Below, piece by piece: positions 44,341-53,608 of a stretch of 64,000 nucleotides of DNA. Under the pieces are notes generated by a model. It did no database searches, had not been told where the DNA came from, and saw only the letters and a program-made list of their open reading frames with translations. The stretch's first letter is position 1. Each line of letters opens with the position of its first letter. The position numbers were made by a program, and so were the translations under genes. Origin of the DNA: RAM1 sp050247515. Its GTDB lineage: Bacteria > Pseudomonadota > Gammaproteobacteria > Burkholderiales > Burkholderiaceae_C. The stretch is from assembly GCA_050247515.1 (NCBI GenBank), contig JBFWUB010000003.1, positions 124,001 through 188,000 of the forward strand, in the 5' to 3' direction.

Positions 44341-44376
44341 CATTGGACCGTTGCACCGGCAAACCAAGGCAAAACC

Positions 44377-44889
44377 ATGACACAACAAGCCCTGAACCCG
44401 TGGCCGCAGACGCTGGTAGGCGCCGGCGTGCTGCTGACCGGGCTGGCCCTGGCGGCCGGCGCGGTCTCCATCCCCGGTGACGCCGGCTACGGCGGCGTTG
44501 GCCCCAACTTCCTGCCCTGGGTGGTGGCCGTGGTGCTGACCGTGTGCGGCGCCTGGATGGTGTGGGAGGCGCGCACCGGCGGCTTTCGCCAGATGGACGA
44601 GCCCACGGGAGACCCGGCGAACTGGCCCGCGTTCATCTGGGTGTCGGCCGGCCTGCTGGCCAATGCGGCGCTGATCACCACCATTGGCTTCATCCTGAGC
44701 TGCACGCTGTGCTATGTGCTGGCGGTGCAGGGCCTGCGCCGCGCGGCCGCCCAGCCGGGGGCCAACAGCCTGCGTGCCTGGGTGACCGACGTGGCCACCG
44801 GCGCGGTCATTTCCGCGCCGGTGTTCTGGATGTTCACGCAATTCCTGGGGATCAATTTGCCCGGCCTCACCTCAACCGGCTGGCTCTGA
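44377..44889 (+). CDS. tctB: tripartite tricarboxylate transporter small membrane subunit
   Basis: The product has 170 residues with four predicted membrane helices (TLVGAGVLLTGLALAAGAVS; FLPWVVAVVLTVCGAWMVW; a central FIWVSAGLLANAALITTIGF; a C-terminal VISAPVFWMFTQFLGINLPG). It is the small partner of TctA in a secondary transporter. It lies 10 bp before tctA. Confidence 0.92.
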   Translation: MTQQALNPWPQTLVGAGVLLTGLALAAGAVSIPGDAGYGGVGPNFLPWVVAVVLTVCGAWMVWEARTGGFRQMDEPTGDPANWPAFIWVSAGLLANAALITTIGFILSCTLCYVLAVQGLRRAAAQPGANSLRAWVTDVATGAVISAPVFWMFTQFLGINLPGLTSTGWL

Positions 44890-44899
44890 GGCGCTGAAC

Positions 44900-46402
44900 A
44901 TGGAAACAGTCAATGCATTGATGCAGGGCTTTGCCTCTGCCATTACCCTCGGCAACCTGCTGTGGTGTTTCGTCGGCTGCGCGCTGGGCACGGCAGTGGG
45001 TGTGCTGCCGGGCATCGGCCCCGCGGTGGCGGTGGCCATGCTGCTGCCCATCACGGCCAAGGTGGACGTCACCGCCTCCATGATCTTCTTTGCCGGCATC
45101 TATTACGGCGCGATGTACGGCGGCTCCACCACCTCCATCCTGCTGAACACGCCGGGCGAGACGGCCACCATGGTCACCGCCATGGAGGGCAACAAGATGG
45201 CCAAGAGCGGGCGCGCCGGCGCGGCGCTGGCCACGGCCGCCATCGGCTCGTTCGTGGCGGGCACGATCGCCACGGTGATCGTGACGCTGTTTGCGCCCTG
45301 GGTCGCCGAATTTGCCGTCAAGCTGGGCCCGCCGGAGTACTTCATGCTGATGGTGCTGGCCTTCACCACCGTGAGCGCGGTGCTGGGCAAGAGCACGCTG
45401 CGCGGCATGACGGCGCTGTTCCTGGGCCTGGCCATTGGCTGCATCGGTCTGGACCAGATCTCGGGCCAGCCGCGCTACACCATGGGCAAGGCCGAACTGA
45501 TGGACGGCATCGAAATCGTGCTGGTGGCCGTGGGGCTGTTTGCCGTGGCCGAGGTCATGTATGCCGCCCTGTTTGAGGGCCGCGCGGTGGAAAGCCAGAA
45601 CCGGATGAGCAAGGTTCACATGACCGGGCGCGACTGGAAACGCTCCATCCCGGCCTGGCTGCGCGGCACGGCGATCGGCGCGCCGTTTGGCTGCATCCCC
45701 GCCGGTGGCACCGAGATACCCACCTTCCTGAGCTACGCCACCGAGAAAAAGCTGGCCAAGCCCGAGGACCGCGACGAATTCGGCAAGGCCGGCGCCATTG
45801 AGGGCGTGGCCGGCCCCGAAGCCGCCAACAACGCCACGGTGACGGCCGCGCTGATCCCGCTGCTGACGCTGGGCATCCCCACGTCCAACACCACGGCGAT
45901 TCTGCTGGGCGCGTTCCAGAACTACGGCATCCAGCCGGGTCCGCAGCTGTTCACCACCTCGGCCGCGCTGGTGTGGGCGCTGATTGCTTCGCTGTACATC
46001 GGCAACCTGATGCTGCTGGTGCTGAACCTGCCCATGGTGGGCCTGTGGGTCAAGCTGCTGAAGATCCCCAAGCCGCAGCTGTACGCCGGCATCCTGATCT
46101 TTGCCACCGTGGGCGCCTACGGCATGCGCCAGAGCGCGTTTGACCTGGTGCTGCTGTATGCCATCGGTGTGCTGGGCGTGCTGATGCGCCGGTTTGACTT
46201 CCCCACCGCGCCGGTGGTGGTGGGCATGATCCTGGGCCCGCTGGCCGAGGCGCAGATGCGCAACGCCGTGTCCATCGGCGAAGGCAGCTTTGCGGTGTTC
46301 GTGCAGCGGCCCATGTCGCTCACGCTGATCATCATCGTGCTGGCGGTGCTGATCCTGCCGCGGGTGATGAAGTGGCGCGCGGCGAAGCTGGCGGCGGGCT
46401 GA
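44900..46402 (+). CDS. tctA: tripartite tricarboxylate transporter large permease
   Basis: The product has 500 residues with about 12 helices. TctA hallmarks are VGVLPGIGPAVAVAMLLPIT near the N-terminus, YYGAMYGGSTTSILLNTPGE, and the second internal repeat VTAALIPLLTLGIPTSNTTA with PGPQLF. It moves the carboxylate bound by TctC across the inner membrane with cations. It ends the tctCBA operon. Confidence 0.96.
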   Translation: METVNALMQGFASAITLGNLLWCFVGCALGTAVGVLPGIGPAVAVAMLLPITAKVDVTASMIFFAGIYYGAMYGGSTTSILLNTPGETATMVTAMEGNKMAKSGRAGAALATAAIGSFVAGTIATVIVTLFAPWVAEFAVKLGPPEYFMLMVLAFTTVSAVLGKSTLRGMTALFLGLAIGCIGLDQISGQPRYTMGKAELMDGIEIVLVAVGLFAVAEVMYAALFEGRAVESQNRMSKVHMTGRDWKRSIPAWLRGTAIGAPFGCIPAGGTEIPTFLSYATEKKLAKPEDRDEFGKAGAIEGVAGPEAANNATVTAALIPLLTLGIPTSNTTAILLGAFQNYGIQPGPQLFTTSAALVWALIASLYIGNLMLLVLNLPMVGLWVKLLKIPKPQLYAGILIFATVGAYGMRQSAFDLVLLYAIGVLGVLMRRFDFPTAPVVVGMILGPLAEAQMRNAVSIGEGSFAVFVQRPMSLTLIIIVLAVLILPRVMKWRAAKLAAG

Positions 46403-46457
46403 GCGGCGCAGACGCAAGTCTGGCCTGCGGCCAGCCGTCCGTCTGGGCGTGGCGCGC

Positions 46458-46500
46458 GGGTGGGTGCCGAGAATGCGTGCATCTCCCACCCACCCAGGAG
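46458..46500 (+). promoter_or_regulatory. hairpin abutting the ribosome-binding site of the 555-residue protein gene
   Basis: GGGTGGG (46458-46464) pairs with CCCACCC (46485-46491), ending only a few bases before AGGAG at 46496-46500. The structure could modulate translation start of the downstream gene. Confidence 0.35.
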
Positions 46501-46507
46501 CGTACGT

Positions 46508-48175
46508 ATGTCTTCCGGCGCGATTCCGGCACCCGGCCAAAGGTCCTCGCGGTCATTGGCCCCGCGGCCCACGTCGCAGGCTCGCGACACAGCCTCTGAT
46601 ACCAAGGCTGGCCCCGAGGCGCCGGCGCGGGGCGAGCCCCGCGCGCAGCGCGTCGCGTTGCCGGGCTACCGGCTCAAGACCGGGCTGCTGCAACTGATCG
46701 GCAGCGTGGCGCCGCAGGGCCGGCGCATGCCGGCTTCGACCGCAGCACCCGCCGACCCCGCGCTGCCTGTTTACGACCAGCTCATGCAGGTGCCCGGCGT
46801 GGATGACAAGGGCGATGGCGCGGGCGTCCTGAGCGACCTGATGGGCGTGGTGCGCGGCTACCTGGGCGAGCCGTCGCTGCGCGAGCACCTTGCCCGCATT
46901 GAAGGCATGCCCGCGCAGCAGCAACTGAGCCAGCGCCGGCTGGGTGATCTGGGAGCGGCCTACGATCGCGTGTCGGGTGACGATGTCTGCCGCATGCCGG
47001 TCGGTACCCAGCTGATGGTGGGGCCGCGTGGTAACGATCCCGATACGCTGTACTCACCGGCAGTGCGCCTGGGGCTCACGTCCATGGGCGATATCCTGGT
47101 GCAGTCGGCATTTCGCGGCAGCGCGTTGCAGCGCCAGACCGACAGGGAAAGCGCAAGCTTCGATGAAATCGTCAGCTGGACGTCGCCCGACGGCTGGGGT
47201 CATGTGGTGTCCATTCCGCCTTCAGGCGCCGGGGTGAGCTTTCTGCGCAGCATGGATGCGCCGCTCGTGCTGGACGAGGCGCGGTTGCTGGACCTGATCG
47301 AAGGCACGCGGCTGCTGATCCAGATTCCCTATGCCGGCGGCAGGGGGCTCACCGCGGCGCAGCCCGCGATTTTTCTCGGGGCACGACCGCTGGACGACGG
47401 CCGCGTCATGCTGCGCGTGCGCGCGCCCTGGGCGCCCGCGCACACCGACCCGGGTGGCCAGGTGTCGCACAGGCATACCGCCATCTTCACCGCGATGGGG
47501 GACACCGAGATGCAGCTGCGCACCACGGGCGACGTACCGCAGCCGCACGACTACGCCATCGGGCCGGGCCCGGGCGATCCGCCGCCAGGCGTCAGCGAAG
47601 GCTGGTTCGAATGGGAGGCGCCGCTGCCCGCCAAGGCCGTGGTGGTAGTGAACCCGTATTTCGGCCCACCTCCAACCTTGAAGGCTGGCAGCCAGGCGGG
47701 CCGCGCGCTGCCCGTGGCCGGGCTGGACGACCCCGGGGACCCTGGAGACCCTGGAGACCCTGGAGACCCTGGAGACCCTGGAGACCCTGGAGACCCTGAG
47801 GACTCCTCGCACGGGGATGTGCACGAAACAAAGGCGCGGCACGACGAAGACTCCGGCGCCGGCGAGCCGGCACCGCTGCCGCAGGCATTGACCCACACCA
47901 CAACGGCGCAGCCAGGCGGGCTGTCGCATGTGCAATGCATCAACCTCGCGCCGGGCACGGCGGTGCGCGTGACGGGCGCCGACGGCGCAGCCGTGACCGC
48001 GGAATTTGCGGGCGCCGCGGACGCCTGGACCGAGGAACCCAATGCCATCTGGGTGGTGGCGCCGCGCGGCGCACTGCCCGGGGCCGGCCGCAGCGCGACC
48101 GTGCCAGGCGAGCCGGACAACATGTCCTACCTGCTCAGCCTGTCCACGCACCGGGTGGAGCTGGCCGGGGCTTAG
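46508..48175 (+). CDS. unrecognised 555-residue protein with Gly-Asp-Pro repeat
   Basis: I recognise no family. The ATG at 46508 has AGGAG at 46496-46500. The first about 65 residues are Ser/Ala/Pro/Arg-rich and probably disordered, without a signal peptide. A globular part (about 70-395) includes VYDQLMQVPGVDDKGDG, DDVCRMPVGTQLMVGPRG, FDEIVSWTSPDGWGHVVSI and WFEWEAPLPAKAVVVVN. Residues about 410-430 are seven Gly-Asp-Pro units from a 9-bp minisatellite. A Glu/His-rich linker and a C-terminal domain (about 465-555) of beta-strand character follow. No membrane helix is seen. It lies between the tct operon and a sigma-54 activator. A secreted or effector-like role is possible but unsupported. 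Confidence 0.72.
   Translation: MSSGAIPAPGQRSSRSLAPRPTSQARDTASDTKAGPEAPARGEPRAQRVALPGYRLKTGLLQLIGSVAPQGRRMPASTAAPADPALPVYDQLMQVPGVDDKGDGAGVLSDLMGVVRGYLGEPSLREHLARIEGMPAQQQLSQRRLGDLGAAYDRVSGDDVCRMPVGTQLMVGPRGNDPDTLYSPAVRLGLTSMGDILVQSAFRGSALQRQTDRESASFDEIVSWTSPDGWGHVVSIPPSGAGVSFLRSMDAPLVLDEARLLDLIEGTRLLIQIPYAGGRGLTAAQPAIFLGARPLDDGRVMLRVRAPWAPAHTDPGGQVSHRHTAIFTAMGDTEMQLRTTGDVPQPHDYAIGPGPGDPPPGVSEGWFEWEAPLPAKAVVVVNPYFGPPPTLKAGSQAGRALPVAGLDDPGDPGDPGDPGDPGDPGDPGDPEDSSHGDVHETKARHDEDSGAGEPAPLPQALTHTTTAQPGGLSHVQCINLAPGTAVRVTGADGAAVTAEFAGAADAWTEEPNAIWVVAPRGALPGAGRSATVPGEPDNMSYLLSLSTHRVELAGA
47735..47797 (+). repeat. 9-bp tandem repeat (minisatellite), 7 units, in frame
   Basis: The unit GGAGACCCT occurs six times perfectly at 47744-47797, preceded by the variant GGGGACCCT at 47735-47743. 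It encodes (Gly-Asp-Pro)7, which also fits the Gly-X-Y pattern of collagen-like sequence. A unit of 9 bp means copy-number changes keep the frame. Confidence 0.95.
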
Positions 48176-48211
48176 CCAGGGGCGGGCGTGGGGCCTGCTA
48201 GCATCCCCGCC

Positions 48212-49702
<1,491 letters not shown>

Positions 49703-49705
49703 AAA

Positions 49706-49755
49706 TCAGACATTGTCTGAAATTCAGACAATTCAAGATGTCTGAATTTCAGGCA
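49706..49755. promoter_or_regulatory. upstream activator sites for the sigma-54 activator
   Basis: Three overlapping or adjacent inverted repeats share the half-site TCTGA/TCAGA. TCAGACA-T-TGTCTGA lies at 49706-49720, TGTCTGAAATTCAGACA at 49714-49730, and the near-copy TGTCTGAATTTCAGGCA at 49739-49755. They start 4 bp after the activator gene and lie about 50-100 bp upstream of the sigma-54 promoter, as expected for enhancer sites bound by the Fis-type HTH. Confidence 0.75.
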
Positions 49756-49805
49756 ATTTGCCGGAGGAGCCGGTAAAAATCCCATGAAATCAAGGGCTTA
49801 CAAGC

Positions 49806-49821
49806 TGGCACGGGCTGTGCA
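49806..49821 (+). promoter_or_regulatory. sigma-54 (-24/-12) promoter of the binding-protein/ABC locus
   Basis: TGGCACG-GGCT-GTGCA matches the sigma-54 consensus TGGCACR-N4-TTGCW with the invariant GG and GC 10 nt apart. It lies 46 bp upstream of the first binding-protein gene and downstream of the palindromic activator sites. Confidence 0.8.
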
Positions 49822-49867
49822 ATAGTGGTGCGACCTTTCTGCGTTCCCACTACAACCGGAGACTTCC

Positions 49868-51064
49868 ATGCATCGTCGCACTTGGGTAGCCATGGCCGCA
49901 CTGGCTGCCACCACCTTTGCAGCCCCCCTTGTCCAGGCCCAGGCCAAGGACATCAAGATCGCCATCATTGCCAGCAAGACGGGCCCGCTGGAGGCCTATG
50001 CCAAGCAGACCATCGTGGGCTTCAACATGGGCCTGAACTACGCCACCGGCGGCACCATGACCGTCAACGGCAAGAAGCTGGTCGTGATCGAAAAGGACGA
50101 CCAGGGCAAGCCCGACGTGGGCAAGGCCGCGCTGGCTGCCGCCTATGCCGACGACAAGGTGGACATCGCCGTGGGCCCCACGGCGTCGCCCGTGGCCCTG
50201 GCCATGCTGCCGGTGGCCGAGGAATACAAGAAGATCCTGCTGGTCGAGCCCGCCGTGGCCGACAGCATCACCGGCGACAAGTGGAACAAATACATCTTCC
50301 GCACCGGCCGCAATTCGTCGCAGGACGCCGCCGCCAATGCCGCCGCGCTGGACCAGCCGGGCAACGTGGTGGCCGTGCTGGCCAACGACAACGCCTTCGG
50401 CCGCGACGGCGTGAAGGCCGCCAAGGAGTTCACCAAGAAGGCCAAGATCGTTCACGAGGAGTACCTGCCCGTGGGCACGACGGACTTCACCGCCGGCCTG
50501 CAGCGCATCATTGACAAGCTCAAGGACCAGCCGGGCAACAAGTACCTGTCGGTGGGCTGGTCGGGCAGCCCCACGCCGTTCCCCAAGATTGCCGACCTGG
50601 ACCTGGAAAAGCGCTATGGCATCAAGCTGGCCACCGGCGGCAACATCCTGCCGGCCATGGTGGCCTACAAGAACTTCCCCGGCATGGAGGGCGCGCTGTA
50701 CTACTACTTCGGCATCCCCAAGAACCCGGTGAACGACGCGATGGTGTCGCAGCACTACAAGGAATTCAAGGCGCCGCCGGACTTCTTCACCGCGGGTGGT
50801 TTCTCGGCCGCCATGGCCATCGTGACCGCGCTCAAGAAGACCAGCGGCGACACCAACACCGACAAGCTCATCACCACCATGGAAGGCATGAGCTTTGACA
50901 CCCCCAAGGGCAAGATGACCTTCCGCAAGGAAGACCATCAGGCCATGCAGAGCATGTTCCATTTCCGCATCAAGGCTGACCCGGCATTCGCCTGGGGCGT
51001 GCCCGAGCTGGTCCGCGAGATCAAGCCCGAGGAAATGAACATCCCGATCCGCAACAAGCGCTGA
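49868..51064 (+). CDS. ABC transporter substrate-binding protein (LivK/branched-chain type), first copy
   Basis: The product has 398 residues. A signal peptide (AALAATTFAAPLVQAQA) precedes a type 1 periplasmic-binding fold: IKIAIIASKTGPLEAYAKQT, DDQGKPDVGKAAL, VAVLANDNAFGRDGVKAA. The family binds branched-chain amino acids, but many members take aromatic or carboxylic acids. It is the first gene behind the sigma-54 promoter and is followed by a strong terminator, then the PHB depolymerase gene. The ligand may be a hydroxyacid released from polyester (inference). Confidence 0.93.
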   Translation: MHRRTWVAMAALAATTFAAPLVQAQAKDIKIAIIASKTGPLEAYAKQTIVGFNMGLNYATGGTMTVNGKKLVVIEKDDQGKPDVGKAALAAAYADDKVDIAVGPTASPVALAMLPVAEEYKKILLVEPAVADSITGDKWNKYIFRTGRNSSQDAAANAAALDQPGNVVAVLANDNAFGRDGVKAAKEFTKKAKIVHEEYLPVGTTDFTAGLQRIIDKLKDQPGNKYLSVGWSGSPTPFPKIADLDLEKRYGIKLATGGNILPAMVAYKNFPGMEGALYYYFGIPKNPVNDAMVSQHYKEFKAPPDFFTAGGFSAAMAIVTALKKTSGDTNTDKLITTMEGMSFDTPKGKMTFRKEDHQAMQSMFHFRIKADPAFAWGVPELVREIKPEEMNIPIRNKR

Positions 51065-51112
51065 CCGGTTGGGGGCAGCCCCGGCGCAACCAGCGCCTGG
51101 GGTGTGCTCCGC

Positions 51113-51133
51113 GGGGCGGCCGCCCCTCTTTTT
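51113..51133 (+). terminator. terminator after the first binding-protein gene
   Basis: The perfect palindrome GGGGCGGCCGCCCC (51113-51126) is followed by TCTTTTT. It separates the receptor gene from the depolymerase and ABC genes; read-through or a second promoter is needed for the latter. Confidence 0.85.
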
Positions 51134-51152
51134 GTGCCCGTTCAATGAGGTA

Positions 51153-51188
51153 CCCCCGGATACACGGGGGCAGGTGATGTTTTTGCCT
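51153..51188 (+). promoter_or_regulatory. hairpin and weak sigma-54-like site upstream of the depolymerase gene
   Basis: CCCCCG (51153-51158) pairs with CGGGGG (51165-51170). Directly after it GG (51173-51174) and GC (51185-51186) are 10 nt apart in AGGTGATGTTTTTGCC, with a good -12 but a poor -24 element. The start codon is at 51212. It may be a second sigma-54 promoter for the depolymerase and ABC genes. Confidence 0.3.
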
Positions 51189-51211
51189 AAAACTCTCCAG
51201 GAGACAACTCA

Positions 51212-52735
51212 ATGACGTTCAAATTGATGCGCACTTTCGCTGCTGTAGCGGCGCTTTCATCCGGCGCCGCCATGGCCGCCATCAACCTGCCCGCCTACAA
51301 CGTGGACACCAGCCAGACCACGGTGTCGGGCCTGTCCGCGGGCGGGTTCATGGCCAACCAGCTGGGCATTGCCTATTCGTCGCTGTTCAAGGGCGTGGGC
51401 GTGTTCGCGGCCGGGCCGTACATGTGCGCGGGCCTGAGCAACTACACCTCGTGCATGTACAACGCCAGCATCAGCAGCGCCAAGCTGACCAGCATGCAAA
51501 ACAGCCTGAACAGCTACAGCACCAGCGGCGCGATCGACAACAAGGCCAACATCGCGAACCAGAAGGTGTACCTGTTCATCGGCACCAGCGACACCACGGT
51601 GGGCCAGAACCCGGTGACGGCGCTGAAGACGCAGTACACCAACAATGGGGTGACGGCGGCCAACATGGAGCATGTGGTGCGCAGCGGCGCGTCGCACACC
51701 TTCCCGACCGACTTTGACAGCACGGGCAACAACGGCTGCGGCAGCGCCGCGTCGCCCTACATCAGCAACTGCAGCTACGACGGCGCCAAGGCCGTGCTGC
51801 AGAAGTTCTACGGCACGCTGAACCCGCGCAACAACGCACCGGCCGCGGGCAACTACATCGAGTTCAACCAGAGCGAGTTCGTCAATAACCCCGGCATGGC
51901 GACCAACGGCTGGGTCTATGTGCCCGCCAACTGCGCCAGCGGCAGCCAGTGCAGGGTGCACGTGGCGCTGCACGGCTGCCAGCAGAGCACCGACAAGATC
52001 GGTGACAAGTTCGTGAAGAACACAGGCTACAGCCGCTGGGCCGACACCAACAGCATCATCGTGCTGTTCCCCCAGACCAAGACCGATAACACCAGCCGCC
52101 AGACGGCCGCCAGCAGTTCGCTGCCCAACCCCAACGCCTGCTGGGATTGGGTGGGCTGGTATGGCAACAACTTTGCCCAGAAGGCCGGCACGCAGATGGC
52201 CGCGATCAAGGCCATGGTGGACCGGCTGTCGTCGGGTGCAGGCTCGGGCGGTGGTGGTGGCGGCGGCGGTGGCGGCACCACCACGCTGGCCGCGCCCACC
52301 GGCCTGACCACCTCCAACGCGACCACGACCACGATGAAGATCAACTGGAGCGCTGTGAGCGGCGCGGCCAGCTACAACGTGTACCGCAACGCCAACAAGA
52401 CCAATGCCTTGCCCGTCACGGCCACGAACTTCACCGACACCGGCCTGGCTGCTGCCACGCAGTACAGCTGGACGGTGCGTGCAGCCGATGCCAACGGCGT
52501 GGAAGGCGCTGCTTCGGCTGCGGCCACCGGAACCACGACAGGCAGCGCACCGCCGCCGGCGACCTGCTACACGTCCAGCAACTATGCGCACACCACGGCG
52601 GGCCGTGCCTACCAGTCGGGCGGCTATGCCTATGCCAATGGGTCCAACCAGAACATGGGACTGTGGAACACGTTCACGACCAAGACGCTGAAGATGACGG
52701 GCACCAATTACTACGTGATTGGCACTTGTCCCTGA
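51212..52735 (+). CDS. extracellular poly(3-hydroxybutyrate) depolymerase, type 2 catalytic domain
   Basis: The 507-residue protein has a signal peptide (AAVAALSSGAAMA). The catalytic domain carries the lipase box GLSAGG with Ser at about 42, Asp about 127 (IGTSDTTV) and His about 162 (SGASHTF). The order and positions match the type 2 depolymerase of Penicillium funiculosum (Ser39, Asp121, His155). The oxyanion-type VALHGC comes later in the chain, as in type 2. A poly-Gly linker (about 347-359), a fibronectin type III domain (about 362-445) and a C-terminal substrate-binding domain (from CYTSSNYAHT; AYANGSNQNMGLWN) complete the standard layout. It hydrolyses extracellular PHB to oligomers and monomer. 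It sits inside an ABC-transporter locus. Confidence 0.93.
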   Translation: MTFKLMRTFAAVAALSSGAAMAAINLPAYNVDTSQTTVSGLSAGGFMANQLGIAYSSLFKGVGVFAAGPYMCAGLSNYTSCMYNASISSAKLTSMQNSLNSYSTSGAIDNKANIANQKVYLFIGTSDTTVGQNPVTALKTQYTNNGVTAANMEHVVRSGASHTFPTDFDSTGNNGCGSAASPYISNCSYDGAKAVLQKFYGTLNPRNNAPAAGNYIEFNQSEFVNNPGMATNGWVYVPANCASGSQCRVHVALHGCQQSTDKIGDKFVKNTGYSRWADTNSIIVLFPQTKTDNTSRQTAASSSLPNPNACWDWVGWYGNNFAQKAGTQMAAIKAMVDRLSSGAGSGGGGGGGGGGTTTLAAPTGLTTSNATTTTMKINWSAVSGAASYNVYRNANKTNALPVTATNFTDTGLAAATQYSWTVRAADANGVEGAASAAATGTTTGSAPPPATCYTSSNYAHTTAGRAYQSGGYAYANGSNQNMGLWNTFTTKTLKMTGTNYYVIGTCP

Positions 52736-52771
52736 TTGCACCCCTGAGGCACCGAGCACGCAAAGGAGATC

Positions 52772-53608
52772 ATGAGTCTGTTAGCCACCCAGGACTTGAC
52801 CATCCGCTTCGGCGGCCACGTGGCGGTCAACAACGTGACCTGCGCTTTCGAGCCGGGCACGCTGACCGCCATCGTGGGCCCCAACGGCGCGGGCAAGACG
52901 ACCTACTTCAACCTGATCTCCGGCCAGCTCAAGGCGTCCAGCGGCACCGTGTCGCTGAATGGCCGCGACCTGTCGGGCCTGACCCCGTCGGCGCGCACGC
53001 GCGCCGGCCTGGGCCGGGCCTTCCAGCTGACCAACCTGTTCCCCAACCTCACGGTGCTGGAAAACGTGCGCCTGGCGGTGCAGGCCACGCAGGAGGGCAA
53101 GCACCGCCGCGGCCTGAACCTGTGGAGCATCTGGAGCGACCACACCGCGCTGACGCAGCGCGCGCTGGCGATCCTGGACGCGGTCTCGATGACCGACCGG
53201 CAGCAGGCCATCGTGGCCAGCCTGCCGCACGGCGACCAGCGCAAGCTGGAGGTGGCGCTGCTGATGGCGCTGGAGTCCAGCGTCTTCATGTTTGACGAAC
53301 CCACGGCCGGCATGAACGCCGCCGAGGCGCCGGTGATCCTGAACCTGATCCGCAACCTGAAGAATGACAAGACCAAGACCATCCTGCTGGTGGAGCACAA
53401 GATGGACGTGGTGCGTGAGCTGGCCGACCGCATCATCGTGCTGCACAACGGCACGCTGGTGGCGGACGGCGACCCGGCGACCGTGATCGCATCACCGGTG
53501 GTGCAGGAAGCTTATTTGGGGGCAAGCCCCCAAAACGCTTCCGCGCAAGCTGCGACGCCCCCCCATCCCAGCCTTCCCCCTCGAGGGGGAAGGAGCGAGC
53601 AGCCATGA
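52772..53608 (+). CDS. livG: ABC transporter ATP-binding protein, LivG type
   Basis: The product has 278 residues with Walker A GPNGAGKTT (about 35-43), Q-loop region QLTNLFPNLTV, a degenerate signature SLPHGDQRKLEVA in place of LSGGQ, and Walker B VFMFDEPTAGMN, with a switch His in LVEHKMD. It energises uptake with LivF, LivH and LivM. The last about 27 residues (ASPQNASAQAATPPHPSLPP...) are unlike the family and are encoded by a palindromic repeat element, so the C-terminus has been extended by a repeat insertion. Confidence 0.94.
   Translation: MSLLATQDLTIRFGGHVAVNNVTCAFEPGTLTAIVGPNGAGKTTYFNLISGQLKASSGTVSLNGRDLSGLTPSARTRAGLGRAFQLTNLFPNLTVLENVRLAVQATQEGKHRRGLNLWSIWSDHTALTQRALAILDAVSMTDRQQAIVASLPHGDQRKLEVALLMALESSVFMFDEPTAGMNAAEAPVILNLIRNLKNDKTKTILLVEHKMDVVRELADRIIVLHNGTLVADGDPATVIASPVVQEAYLGASPQNASAQAATPPHPSLPPRGGRSEQP
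53572..53593. repeat. 22-bp perfect palindrome (REP-like element) at the livG/livF junction
   Basis: CCTTCCCCCTCGAGGGGGAA followed by GG is self-complementary. It codes part of the livG tail and overlaps the ribosome site of livF (AAGGAG at 53590-53595). The surrounding CCCCATCCCAGCCTTCCCCC resembles dispersed intergenic palindromes in Burkholderiales. Confidence 0.75.

Noticed and set aside
47735..47797. Tandem repeat considered as a CRISPR array
   Set aside because: The unit is 9 bp without spacers and lies in frame inside a gene.
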